Source: an uncultured Comamonadaceae bacterium
GTDB taxonomy: Bacteria; Pseudomonadota; Gammaproteobacteria; Burkholderiales; Burkholderiaceae
Direction: 5' to 3'
DNA: 64,000 nucleotides
Assembly: GCA_946482595.1 (NCBI GenBank)
Contig: CAMLSD010000012.1
Location: forward strand, 6,660 to 70,659
Shown here one piece after another: positions 25,954 through 34,347 of this stretch. The notes beneath the pieces are model-generated. The model was not told the origin of the DNA. It made no database searches and saw nothing but the letters and a program-made list of their open reading frames with translations. Within the stretch, counting starts at the first letter, position 1, and every line of letters begins with the position of its first letter. The position numbers were made by a program, and so were the translations under genes.

Positions 25954-27570
25954 ATGCACCGCCGGCAGTGGCTGCACGGCCTGGCCGCGACGGCGCTGAC
26001 CCCGTGGGCGGCGGGGTGCCGGCCGGCCCGTCGCCCGCTGGCCGGGGGCTGGGTCGGCAGTGATCCGGCTCGGGGCCACCGGCTGCGCAGTGACAACCAG
26101 TCGACTGCCGCGACCGGCACGCCGCGGCGCGCCGCGGTGGCCATCGTGGGCGGAGGCATTGCCGGCCTGGCGGCGGCACGGGCGCTGCAGCAGGGCGGCG
26201 TCGACGACTTCCGCCTGTTCGAGCTTGAAGACCAGGCCGGCGGCAACAGCCGCGCGCACCGGCTGCGCGGGCTGGACTGCCCGCTGGGCGCACACTACCT
26301 GCCGCTGCCGGGGCCGCAGGCCCATGAGGTGGCCGAGCTGCTGGAGTCGCTCGGCGTGAGCCGCCAGCACCTGGGTCGCACCGTGTACGACGAACGTTAT
26401 CTCTGCCACAGCCCGCAGGAGCGCCTGTTCCTCGACGGGCGCTGGCACGACGGCCTGCTGCCGCTCAGTGACGCCCCGCGCGACACGCTCGAACAGATCG
26501 AACGCTTTGCGAAACACGTCGACCAGGCCCGCCGGGACGCCGGTTTTGCCATTCCCACCCCACGCGCGCCGTGGAACGCCCAGTTGCAGGCCCTGGATGA
26601 CGAGACCTTTGCGCACTGGCTCGACCGCCACGGGCTGGTCGCGCCGGGCCTGCGCTGGTATCTCGACTACTGCTGCCGCGACGAATACGGCGCCGGCCCG
26701 GCCCAGGTGTCGGCCTGGGCCGGGCTGCACTACTTCGGCAGTCGCCCCGGCTTCCAGGCCCCCGGCACGCCGGGCGACGACGATGCCGACCGTGTCCTGA
26801 CCTGGCCTCAGGGCAATGCCTGGCTGGTGGAGCGCCTGCTGGACCCCCACCGCGACCGCGTGGCCACCGGCCAGGTCGTGCGCACCGTGCAATTGCAGCG
26901 GCACGGCGTGAGCCTGTGGGTGGAGCCGGCCGATGGCGGCGCGGCACCACAACACTGGGAGGTGCAGCATGTCATCGTGGCCGTCCCGCTGCATGTGGCG
27001 GCCCGGATCGTGCACCCGGCGCCCGACGCGCTACGCGAGGCGGCGCGCCAACTGGCCCATGCCCCGTGGCTGGTCAGCAACCTCTGGCTCGACCGTGCGC
27101 CGCTGGACCGTTTCGGCCCGGCCCCGGCCTGGGACAACGTCATCCACGCCAGCCCGGCCCTGGGCTACGTGGATGCATCGCACCAGCTGCTGGCCCCCGC
27201 GCCGGGCCCGCGGGTGTTCACCCACTACTGGGCGCTGGGCGCCGGCGATGCCACCACGATGCGCGCCGCACGCCAGCGCCTGCTCGACCTGCCCTGGACG
27301 GCCTGGGCCGAGGCCGTGCTCGACGATCTGGCAGTGGCGCACCCGGACATCCGCGAGCGGGTCCAGCAGGTCGACCTGGCTCGCCACGGCCACGCGATGA
27401 GCATTCCCGCGCCCGGGGTGCGCAGCAGCCGCTGGCTGGCCGCCCTGCAGCAGCCGCACGGGCGGCTGCACCTGGCCCATGCGGACCTGTCGGCCTATTC
27501 GGTGTTCGAAGAGGCCTACCACTGGGGGCTGCAGGCCGGCCGTGACGTGGTTCACGCCTTGCGCGGTTGA
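25954..27570 (+). CDS. FAD-dependent amine-oxidase-like oxidoreductase, probable Tat-exported lipoprotein
   Basis: 538 residues. The N-terminus 'MHRRQWLHGLAATALTPWAAGC' (shown in part) has twin arginines followed by a hydrophobic stretch and a lipobox ending at C22, so the folded flavoprotein is probably Tat-exported and lipid-anchored. The FAD motif 'VAIVGGGIAGLAAARAL' begins near residue 60 and the C-terminal FAD contact is in 'LHLAHADLSAYSVFEEAYHWG'. The fold is that of flavin amine oxidases/protoporphyrinogen oxidases. It directly follows the aminopropyltransferase gene (12-base gap), so an oxidative step on a polyamine-like molecule is plausible but unproven. GTG at 25951 is an alternative start. 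Confidence 0.8.
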   Translation: MHRRQWLHGLAATALTPWAAGCRPARRPLAGGWVGSDPARGHRLRSDNQSTAATGTPRRAAVAIVGGGIAGLAAARALQQGGVDDFRLFELEDQAGGNSRAHRLRGLDCPLGAHYLPLPGPQAHEVAELLESLGVSRQHLGRTVYDERYLCHSPQERLFLDGRWHDGLLPLSDAPRDTLEQIERFAKHVDQARRDAGFAIPTPRAPWNAQLQALDDETFAHWLDRHGLVAPGLRWYLDYCCRDEYGAGPAQVSAWAGLHYFGSRPGFQAPGTPGDDDADRVLTWPQGNAWLVERLLDPHRDRVATGQVVRTVQLQRHGVSLWVEPADGGAAPQHWEVQHVIVAVPLHVAARIVHPAPDALREAARQLAHAPWLVSNLWLDRAPLDRFGPAPAWDNVIHASPALGYVDASHQLLAPAPGPRVFTHYWALGAGDATTMRAARQRLLDLPWTAWAEAVLDDLAVAHPDIRERVQQVDLARHGHAMSIPAPGVRSSRWLAALQQPHGRLHLAHADLSAYSVFEEAYHWGLQAGRDVVHALRG

Positions 27571-27631
27571 TCACCGCCACGGTGCGGGATTCGCGGCAGC
27601 TGTCATCGCCGCGTCACGACCAGGCCGTTGA

Positions 27632-29461
27632 ATGGGCATCGTCACATTTCCATACAAAAGCGACGTCGTGCCCCCGCTCACCCTTACGGCCGTCACCGGC
27701 GACGTCAGCGTCCTGTCGCTGATCGCGTCGGGTGCGCTGCGCCCCTGGTTCCAGCCCCTCGTGCAGTTGCGTGATGGTCGGGTGCATGCGCACGAGGCCT
27801 TGATCCGCGGGCCCCAGGGGTCGGCCCTGGAGCGGCCCGACACGCTGTTCGCGGCGGCACGGCGCCAGGGGGTGGAGATCGAGCTGGAGATCGCCTGCGT
27901 CAAGGCCGCCGTGCGCCACTGGGCGCGCCACCGCCACCCGGGCAAGCTGTTCATCAACCTGAGTGCGCGCGCGCTGGTCGAGGCCTTTGCCCAGCTCAGC
28001 GCCGACGAGTCGATCCGGGCGCTGCGCCAGCATGGCATCGCCCCGTCGTCGGTCGTGCTCGAGCTGACCGAACACGAGCATGTGCGCGACTTCGAGCCCT
28101 TGTTCGCCGCCACCGACGCGATGCGCGCAGCCGGTGTGGGCATTGCGCTGGACGACTTCGGCGACGGGCGCTCCAGCCTGCGGCTGTGGTCGGAGCTCAA
28201 GCCCGAGCTGGTGAAGATCGACAAGTACTTCGCCCGCGACATCGCCACCCACGGCGACAAGCTGCAGACCCTGCGTGCGCTGATGCAGATCGCCGAGATC
28301 TTCGGCACCACGATGGTCGCCGAAGGCCTGGAGACCGCCGCCGACCTGAAGGTGGTGCGCGACCTGGGCATCGCGCTCGGCCAGGGTTACCTGCTGGGCC
28401 GGCCTGCCCCCTGGCCGGTGCGCCAGCCCCGCGGCGAGGCGCTGGAGATCCTGCACAGCCGCGAGATCGCGGTGTTTCCCGAACTGCGGCGTGTGGCCAA
28501 CCGCGGCTTCACCGCGGCCCGCTTCATCATCGATGCGCCGGTGGTGCAGCCGACCACAACGCATGACGAGCTGATCGAGGTGTTCCACCGCCACGAACAC
28601 GCCCATGCCATTGCGGTGGTCGACGCCGACGTGCCGGTGGGCCTGCTCAACCGCCAGCAGGTACTCGACCGCTACACCAAGCCCTACTTCAAGGAGGTGT
28701 ATGGTCGCCGCCCCTGCACCTTGTTCGCCAACGTCACCCCGCTGCTGATCGACGTGAACACTGGCGTGGAGGAGCTGACCTCCATCCTGACCTCCCACGA
28801 CCAGCGCTACCTGACCGACGGGTTTGTCATCACCGAAGCCGGGCGCTACCGCGGCCTGGGCACGGGTGAGCAGCTCGTGCGCGCCGTGACCGAACTGCGC
28901 ATCGAGGCCGCACGCCACGCCAACCCGCTGACCTTCCTGCCCGGCAACATCCCGATCAGCGACCACATCGCCCGGCTGCTGGCCAGCGGCGGGGACTTCG
29001 TGGCCTGCTACGGCGACCTGAACCACTTCAAGCCCTTCAACGATCACTACGGCTACTGGCGCGGCGACGAGATGATCCGGCTGGCCGCCCGGGCCTTCGC
29101 CACCCACTGCGACCCGCGGCGCGATTTTGTCGGGCATGTGGGCGGCGACGACTTCGTGGTGCTGTTCCAGAGCGAGGACTGGGCCGAGCGCTGCGCCCGC
29201 ACCATCGCCTCGTTCAATGAGCGTGCGTTGACGCTGTTCGACCCGCCGGCCCTGGCCGCCGGCGGCATCGAGGCCGAGGACCGGCACGGCAACCTGCGCT
29301 TCTTTCCGTGCACCACCCTGTCGATCGGTGCGGTGCGCGTGACGCCGGGCATGTTCGACGACCCGGATGCCGTCGCCAATGCCGCAGCCAATGCCAAGCG
29401 GCTGGCCAAGGCCAACGAGATGGGCCTGCACGTGATGGCACCCGGCGAAGCCCGCACCTGA
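27632..29461 (+). CDS. EAL-CBS-GGDEF cyclic-di-GMP signalling protein
   Basis: 609 residues in the order EAL (about 30-270), a middle region with two CBS-like halves (about 300-430), GGDEF (about 440-600). The EAL domain keeps its catalytic motifs: E55 in 'EALIRG', 'LFINLS', 'LDDFGDG' and 'VAEGLET'. The GGDEF active site reads 'HVGGDDF', an allowed variant. The protein may therefore both make and break c-di-GMP, with the middle domain sensing a nucleotide. It has no membrane segment and is probably cytosolic. It stands alone; the next gene is convergent. Confidence 0.88.
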   Translation: MGIVTFPYKSDVVPPLTLTAVTGDVSVLSLIASGALRPWFQPLVQLRDGRVHAHEALIRGPQGSALERPDTLFAAARRQGVEIELEIACVKAAVRHWARHRHPGKLFINLSARALVEAFAQLSADESIRALRQHGIAPSSVVLELTEHEHVRDFEPLFAATDAMRAAGVGIALDDFGDGRSSLRLWSELKPELVKIDKYFARDIATHGDKLQTLRALMQIAEIFGTTMVAEGLETAADLKVVRDLGIALGQGYLLGRPAPWPVRQPRGEALEILHSREIAVFPELRRVANRGFTAARFIIDAPVVQPTTTHDELIEVFHRHEHAHAIAVVDADVPVGLLNRQQVLDRYTKPYFKEVYGRRPCTLFANVTPLLIDVNTGVEELTSILTSHDQRYLTDGFVITEAGRYRGLGTGEQLVRAVTELRIEAARHANPLTFLPGNIPISDHIARLLASGGDFVACYGDLNHFKPFNDHYGYWRGDEMIRLAARAFATHCDPRRDFVGHVGGDDFVVLFQSEDWAERCARTIASFNERALTLFDPPALAAGGIEAEDRHGNLRFFPCTTLSIGAVRVTPGMFDDPDAVANAAANAKRLAKANEMGLHVMAPGEART

Positions 29462-29484
29462 GTGCCGCCCGGCGCCTGTGGCGG

Positions 29485-29970
29485 TCAGACGGGTTGCACC
29501 GCCCCTTGCGCGAACCGGCGGATCGCCCAGGCCCGCACCACAAAACCGCCGCTGAGCAGGCCCAGCACCAGCGCACTGGCCGCAGCCACCCGCAGGTCGT
29601 CGCCCACCGGCCGGCCCATCCCTTGCGCAAAACCCAGCGCAAAGCGCACCGAAAAGATCCCCATCAGCATGACCATCGGCACCCAGCTGCCGGGCACCAG
29701 CACGCGCCCGGCGGCCAACGCCAGGCCACGCGGCGCAAACAGCGTCTGAGCCACGCTCAGGGCCATGACCACACCCAGCAGCCAGCCCAGCACCGGCACC
29801 GGACGTGCACCGAAGGTGGCGATCACCCCCTGCAACGACAGGCCGATCATGGCCAGCGCCAGATACCCCACCGCCACCGGCGAGACACGCCGCGTCAGCG
29901 ACTGGCGATAGCCGAACCAGAGCAGGGCAATCAGCAAGACAAACACCCAGACCGGGATCCTGGACAGCAT
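29485..29970 (-). CDS. Small integral membrane protein (DUF6622-like)
   Basis: 161 residues with four or five hydrophobic helices ('VWVFVLLIALLWFGY', 'VAVGYLALAMIGLSLQGVIA', 'VLGWLLGVVMALSVAQTLF', then two more). The opening 'MLSRIPVWVFVLLIALLWFGYRQS' (first 20 residues are diagnostic) resembles a family of betaproteobacterial membrane proteins I believe is DUF6622; that name is from memory. Function unknown. The start at 29970 is used because the hydrophobic core begins there; an upstream extension would be Arg-rich and not membrane-like. Convergent with the EAL/GGDEF gene, divergent from the DUF4331 gene. Confidence 0.7.
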   Translation of the reverse strand: MLSRIPVWVFVLLIALLWFGYRQSLTRRVSPVAVGYLALAMIGLSLQGVIATFGARPVPVLGWLLGVVMALSVAQTLFAPRGLALAAGRVLVPGSWVPMVMLMGIFSVRFALGFAQGMGRPVGDDLRVAAASALVLGLLSGGFVVRAWAIRRFAQGAVQPV

Positions 29971-30040
29971 GCGGGGCTCCTGTTGATGTAACGAGCCCGC
30001 ACTGTCGCCGGGCGACACCCCTCCCGCCAGCGGCATGCGA

Positions 30041-30115
30041 CGAACTGCATCCGGCGCTCGCCGGATGGCACGGACGAGGCGCGAACTGCATCCAGCGCCG
30101 GGCGGCCTGCATCCG
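30041..30115. repeat. Helically phased direct repeats upstream of the DUF4331 operon
   Basis: CGAACTGCATCCGGCGC at 30041-30057 recurs as CGAACTGCATCCAGCGC at 30082-30098, and a shorter CTGCATCCG is at 30107-30115. The core CTGCATCC copies are 41 and 21 bases apart, close to four and two turns of DNA, so a regulator could bind all three on one face. The first copy also carries an 8-bp inverted repeat, ATCCGGCG/CGCCGGAT (30049-30066). They lie between two divergent genes. Confidence 0.5.
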
Positions 30116-30176
30116 ATTCGGCCGGCGCTGCGTATCCCTTCCTGCCCGATACGAGGCAATACCCAAGGAGTTCACC

Positions 30177-31679
30177 GTGATCCGTCCACTTCACTCCCGC
30201 ACGGCGCTGGCCGCTGCTGCGCTGTCGCTTGTCAGTGCTGCGCTCACCAGCCTGCCCGCGGCGGCCTCCAGCCACCGCGAAGCGCCTTTCATCACGACCG
30301 CCCCCAAGGTCGACGCTACAGACTTTTACATGTTCCGCAGCTATGAGCCCGGGCGCCAGGACTTCGTGACCCTGGTGGCCAACTACGTGCCGCTGCAGGA
30401 CGGCTATGGCGGCCCGAACTACTTCTCGCTCGACCCGAACGCGCTGTACGAGATCCACATCGACAACAACGGCGATGCGCGCGAGGACCTCACCTTCCAG
30501 TTCCGCTTCAAGAACACGCTGAAGGACATCGCGCTCAACGTCGGTGGCAAGGCGATCTCGATCCCGCTGATCCAGGCCGGCGGGCTGTCGGGCGTGAACC
30601 CGGGCGTGCTGAACCTGCGTGAGACCTTCTCGATCGACGTGGTGCGTGGCGACCGGCGTGCCGGCACCCGCGCGGCCGTCACCCAGGCCGGCGGCAGCGG
30701 CACCGAGTTCGACAAGCCGGTCGACTTCATCGGCACCAAGACCTTCGGCTCGCTGGCAGCCTACGAGGCCTATGCCGCACAGCACATCCACAGCGTCACC
30801 GTGCCCGGCTGCAACACCCCGGCCAAGGTGTTTGTCGGCCAGCGCAAGGACCCGTTCGTGGTCAATCTCGGGCGCACCTTCGACCTGATCAACCTGAACC
30901 CGCTGGCGGCCGACGGCGGCACCGACGACCTGGTCGACAAGAACGTCACCACCATCGCGATGGAAGTGGCGGCCAGTTGCCTGACCGCCGCCAACGAGCC
31001 GGTGATCGGCGGCTGGACCACGGCCAGCCTGCGCCAGGGCCGGCTGATCAAGGCCGCCGCCACGGCCGGGCACCAGACCGGCGTGACCAAGGAAGGCGGC
31101 CCCTGGGCCCAGGTGTCGCGCCTGGGCATGCCGCTGGTCAACGAGGTGGTCATCGGCCTGAAGGACAAGGACCGCTTCAACACCAGCAAGCCGCGTGACG
31201 ACGGCCAGTTCGCCGACTACGTCACCAACCCGGCCCTGCCTGCGCTGATCGAGGTGCTGTTCGGCAGCGCCGGCGTGAAGGCGCCGACGAAGTTCCCGCG
31301 CACCGACCTGGTCACCGCCTTCCTGACGGGGGTGCCCGGCCTGAACAAGCCGGCCAACGTCGTGCCCTCGGAGATGCTGCGCCTGAACACGACGATCGCC
31401 CCGGTGGCCAAGGGTGCGCAGAAGACCCTGGGGGTGCTGGCCGGTGATGCGGCCGGCTTCCCGAACGGCCGTCGCCCGGGCGACGACGTGGTCGACGCCG
31501 CGCTGCGCGTGTCGATGGGGGTGTTGTGCACGCTGAACAATCCGGCGGCCTTCGGCTGTGTGCCTGCCGACGCCCCCTCGGGCGCCCTGGCGCTCACCGA
31601 CGGCGGTGCCAACCTGAGTGACGCGAACTTCAGCGCCGCCTTCCCCTACCTGGCCACACCGCGGCCGGGTGCTCAATGA
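30177..31679 (+). CDS. DUF4331 domain-containing exported protein
   Basis: 500 residues. A signal peptide ends at 'LPAAASSHREAP'; the 'SSHREAP' right after cleavage is the hallmark of DUF4331 proteins. Further family segments are 'DATDFYMFRSYEPGR', 'YEIHIDNNGDAREDLTFQF' and a C-terminal 'NGRRPGDDVVDAALR'. The start is GTG at 30177 with AAGGAG 6 bases upstream; the frame is open further 5' but without a ribosome site. It is the first gene of an operon with a small lipoprotein, a TPR protein and a HupE/UreJ-like membrane protein, an arrangement repeated in other proteobacteria. Molecular role unknown. Confidence 0.87.
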   Translation: MIRPLHSRTALAAAALSLVSAALTSLPAAASSHREAPFITTAPKVDATDFYMFRSYEPGRQDFVTLVANYVPLQDGYGGPNYFSLDPNALYEIHIDNNGDAREDLTFQFRFKNTLKDIALNVGGKAISIPLIQAGGLSGVNPGVLNLRETFSIDVVRGDRRAGTRAAVTQAGGSGTEFDKPVDFIGTKTFGSLAAYEAYAAQHIHSVTVPGCNTPAKVFVGQRKDPFVVNLGRTFDLINLNPLAADGGTDDLVDKNVTTIAMEVAASCLTAANEPVIGGWTTASLRQGRLIKAAATAGHQTGVTKEGGPWAQVSRLGMPLVNEVVIGLKDKDRFNTSKPRDDGQFADYVTNPALPALIEVLFGSAGVKAPTKFPRTDLVTAFLTGVPGLNKPANVVPSEMLRLNTTIAPVAKGAQKTLGVLAGDAAGFPNGRRPGDDVVDAALRVSMGVLCTLNNPAAFGCVPADAPSGALALTDGGANLSDANFSAAFPYLATPRPGAQ

Positions 31680-31690
31680 GGAGGCCGACC

Positions 31691-31954
31691 ATGCGCAGCT
31701 CCACCCCCTCCTGGATGCTGGCCACGGCGCTGGCCGCCACCCTGCTAGCCGGCTGCGGCGGCTCGGGCGGCAGCGACGACCCCGTCACGCCCCCGCCCGG
31801 CCCGGCCCCGCTGCCGGGTCAGGTGAGCACGGGCAGCGAGTTCATCGAGTACGTGAGACAGGTGATCGCCCAGTTCACGAACGATGGCGAACCGCTGGAC
31901 GTGGACGCCCTCAACGCCCCCACCACCGAGACCGATGAGCCTGCTGAAGTCTGA
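31691..31954 (+). CDS. Small lipoprotein of the DUF4331 operon
   Basis: 87 residues with a lipoprotein signal: hydrophobic segment then the lipobox 'LLAGC' (Cys near residue 21), a Gly/Ser/Pro-rich linker, and an acidic C-terminal helix ('EFIEYVRQVIAQF'). GAGGAGG 6 bases before the ATG at 31691 supports this start over one at 31676. It starts 11 bases after the DUF4331 stop and its end overlaps the TPR gene by 20 bases. Not assigned to a named family. Confidence 0.78.
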   Translation: MRSSTPSWMLATALAATLLAGCGGSGGSDDPVTPPPGPAPLPGQVSTGSEFIEYVRQVIAQFTNDGEPLDVDALNAPTTETDEPAEV

Positions 31955-33155
31955 GGCGCTGAAGGCCGCCCTCGCCCTGTTCATGCCCCTTGCCGCACTG
32001 GCGGCGGGGGCTGGGGCGGGGGCGGCCCCACCTGACTCCGCCCAGGTGGTCGAACCGCGGCTGCTGAGCCCGGCTGTCAAACGCCAGGTGGCCGCGCTGG
32101 CCGCAGCTCAGTCGGCCGCAACGGCTGCTGCGGCCACGGCGCCGGCCGCGCAGGCCCGCGCAGCCGCGCTGTTGCGCCAGGCCCGCATCGACGGCGACCC
32201 GCGCCTGCTCGGCTATGCCGAGGCTGCCCTGCGGCCCTGGGCCGAACGGCCCGATGCCCCCATCGGCATCGCCGTGCTGATGGCCACCGTCGAGCAGTCG
32301 CAGCACCGCTTCGACGCGTCACGCCACCGGCTGGAGCGCGCGCTGGCTCGCGATGCCTCGTCACTGCAGGGCTGGCTCACCCTGTCCACGGTGCGCCTGG
32401 TGCGAGGCGACCTGGACGGCGCGCAGGCCGCATGCGGCCGCGTCTCGGCGCTCGACGCTGACGTCGGCCGCCTGTGCGGGCTGCAGGTGACGGTGCTGAC
32501 CGCCGACGCCGCCGCGGCCTTGCCGCCGCTGCGCGAGCTGGCCCGGCTGCCCCGTGCGGACCTGGCGGCCTGGGCCGCCTCGCTGGCGGGCGAAACCGCG
32601 ATGCGGCTGGGTCAGCCGCGCGAAGGGCTGCGCTGGCTCGCCCAGGCTGCGCTTGGCAGCACGGACCTGTACGACCGCCTTGCCCTGGTCGACGGCCATC
32701 TGGCCAATGGCAACTGGCCGGCGGCCGCTCAGGCCCTGGACGGCCTGCCTCAGACCGATGCGGTGTTGCTGCGGCAACTGCGCGTGGCCAGCCGCACGCC
32801 GGCGGATGCCGCCGGGGCTGCCCCGGCCGCACAGGCCCTGCGCGAGCGCCTGCAGGCCCGCTTTGCTGACGTGCCGGACGACGAAGCCCGGCTGCACGCA
32901 CGCGAACGCGCGCTGTTCCACCTCTGGAGCGACGAGCCGGCCGCAGCGCGCGATTGGGCCGCCATCAACCTGGCGCTGCAGAAGGAGCCGATCGACCTGC
33001 GCATTGCCGCCGAGGCCGCCCGCGGGGCCGGCGACACCGCCCTGCGTGACCAGGTCCTGGCGCATGTGCGCCGCACCGGCCTGCAGGACCAGCGGCTGCA
33101 GGCGGCGCTGCAGTCCACCCCGACCCCCGTCAACCCGGCATGGACCACCCCATGA
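31935..33155 (+). CDS. Exported tetratricopeptide-repeat protein
   Basis: 406 residues, alanine-rich, with a signal peptide ('LKAALALFMPLAALAAGAGA') and successive helical pairs typical of TPR arrays ('DPRLLGYAEAALRPWAERPD', 'RFDASRHRLERALARD', 'GWLTLSTVRLVRGDLDGAQ'). It is probably a periplasmic scaffold. The ATG at 31935 gives the signal peptide and overlaps the lipoprotein gene by 20 bases; the stop overlaps the HupE-like gene as ATGA. Third gene of the DUF4331 operon. Confidence 0.78.
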   Translation: MSLLKSEALKAALALFMPLAALAAGAGAGAAPPDSAQVVEPRLLSPAVKRQVAALAAAQSAATAAAATAPAAQARAAALLRQARIDGDPRLLGYAEAALRPWAERPDAPIGIAVLMATVEQSQHRFDASRHRLERALARDASSLQGWLTLSTVRLVRGDLDGAQAACGRVSALDADVGRLCGLQVTVLTADAAAALPPLRELARLPRADLAAWAASLAGETAMRLGQPREGLRWLAQAALGSTDLYDRLALVDGHLANGNWPAAAQALDGLPQTDAVLLRQLRVASRTPADAAGAAPAAQALRERLQARFADVPDDEARLHARERALFHLWSDEPAAARDWAAINLALQKEPIDLRIAAEAARGAGDTALRDQVLAHVRRTGLQDQRLQAALQSTPTPVNPAWTTP

Positions 33156-34339
33156 CACAAAGCGACCGCTCCCACGGAACCTCTCGCCGCGCAGGCCGCC
33201 ATGCGTCCGCCCTGGCACTCGGCCGGCGGCTCACCCTCAGCCTGCTGGGCCTGTGGGTCGTGCTGGTCAGCATGACGGTCTCGCCGACCGCCTGGGCTCA
33301 CACCAGCAGCACCGCCACGCTGAGCGTGGACGAACGCATCGAATGGCAGGCCGCATGGCGTGATCTGGACGCCCTGCTCGACCTCGATGCCAATGCCGAC
33401 GGCCAGCTCACCTGGGGCGAGGCCGAGGCGGCGCGCCCCCGTATCGAGCAACTGGCCGGCGACAGCTTCGTCTGGCGACACTGCCCGGTGCAATGGACCC
33501 TGACCGGAAGCCAGAACCGCGGCGAGCTCGGTCATGCGCGGCTGCAGGGTGAACCCCGCTGTGCGCCCGGCCAGTCCTGGCAGGCCAGCTTCGAGTACAG
33601 GTTCCTGCAGGGTGTCGACCCGAGCCACCGGCTCGTGCTGCGCACGGCGGCACGGCAGCCGGTGCTGCTGGCTCCTGGTCAGCAGCACGAGGCTGCACCC
33701 GGCGATCCGGCCGTGTCACCGTCCACGCCCGAGGCGGCGCACGCCTTGCACGGCGCGCTCGACTTTTTCGTCGAAGGCATGGTGCATATCCTGCGCGGCA
33801 TCGACCATGTGGTGTTCGTGCTGACGCTGGTGCTGCCGCTGGCGCTGGTCGCCCAGCCGGCCGAACGCCGCCAGGCCCTGCGCCGCCTGGTGTGGGTCAT
33901 CACCGCCTTCACGGCGGCGCACTCGATCACGCTGGCGATGTCGGCGCTGCAGTGGTGGTCCCCGCCGGCTGCGATCGTCGAGCCGGCCATCGCCGCGAGC
34001 ATCTGCGTGGCCGCGATCTGGAACCTGTGGCTGCGCCGCGTGCACGGATCGGCCCTGCTTGCCTTTGCCTTCGGGCTGCTGCACGGCTTCGGTTTTGCCG
34101 AGGTGCTGGCACCGCTCGAACTGTCAGGGCCCTCGCTGCTGATGTCGCTCGGCCTGTTCAACCTGGGCGTGGAAGCCGGCCAGCTCCTGATCGTGCTGCC
34201 CGCGCTGCTGCTGATCGACCGGCTCGGCCGCCTGCGCGACAGCGCCCATCGGTCTCGCACGACCCGCTGGCTGCATGACGGCGGATCGGCCGTGTTTGCG
34301 GTGATGGGACTGGTGTGGTTCGTGCAGCGGGTGGTGTGA
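33152..34339 (+). CDS. HupE/UreJ-family membrane protein with periplasmic EF-hand-like segment
   Basis: 395 residues. After a signal/anchor ('LLGLWVVLVSMTVSPTAWAH') comes a periplasmic region with an EF-hand-like loop ('DLDANADGQLTWGEAE', about residues 75-90), then the C-terminal HupE/UreJ_2 domain with six or so helices and histidine-rich signatures ('GMVHILRGIDHVVFVL', 'FGLLHGFGFAEVL'). HupE/UreJ relatives carry nickel or cobalt; this branch occurs away from hydrogenase and urease genes, and neither is here, so metal transport is possible but not certain. ATGA overlap with the TPR gene fixes the start at 33152. Confidence 0.83.
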   Translation: MTQSDRSHGTSRRAGRHASALALGRRLTLSLLGLWVVLVSMTVSPTAWAHTSSTATLSVDERIEWQAAWRDLDALLDLDANADGQLTWGEAEAARPRIEQLAGDSFVWRHCPVQWTLTGSQNRGELGHARLQGEPRCAPGQSWQASFEYRFLQGVDPSHRLVLRTAARQPVLLAPGQQHEAAPGDPAVSPSTPEAAHALHGALDFFVEGMVHILRGIDHVVFVLTLVLPLALVAQPAERRQALRRLVWVITAFTAAHSITLAMSALQWWSPPAAIVEPAIAASICVAAIWNLWLRRVHGSALLAFAFGLLHGFGFAEVLAPLELSGPSLLMSLGLFNLGVEAGQLLIVLPALLLIDRLGRLRDSAHRSRTTRWLHDGGSAVFAVMGLVWFVQRVV

Positions 34340-34347
34340 ACACCGGC

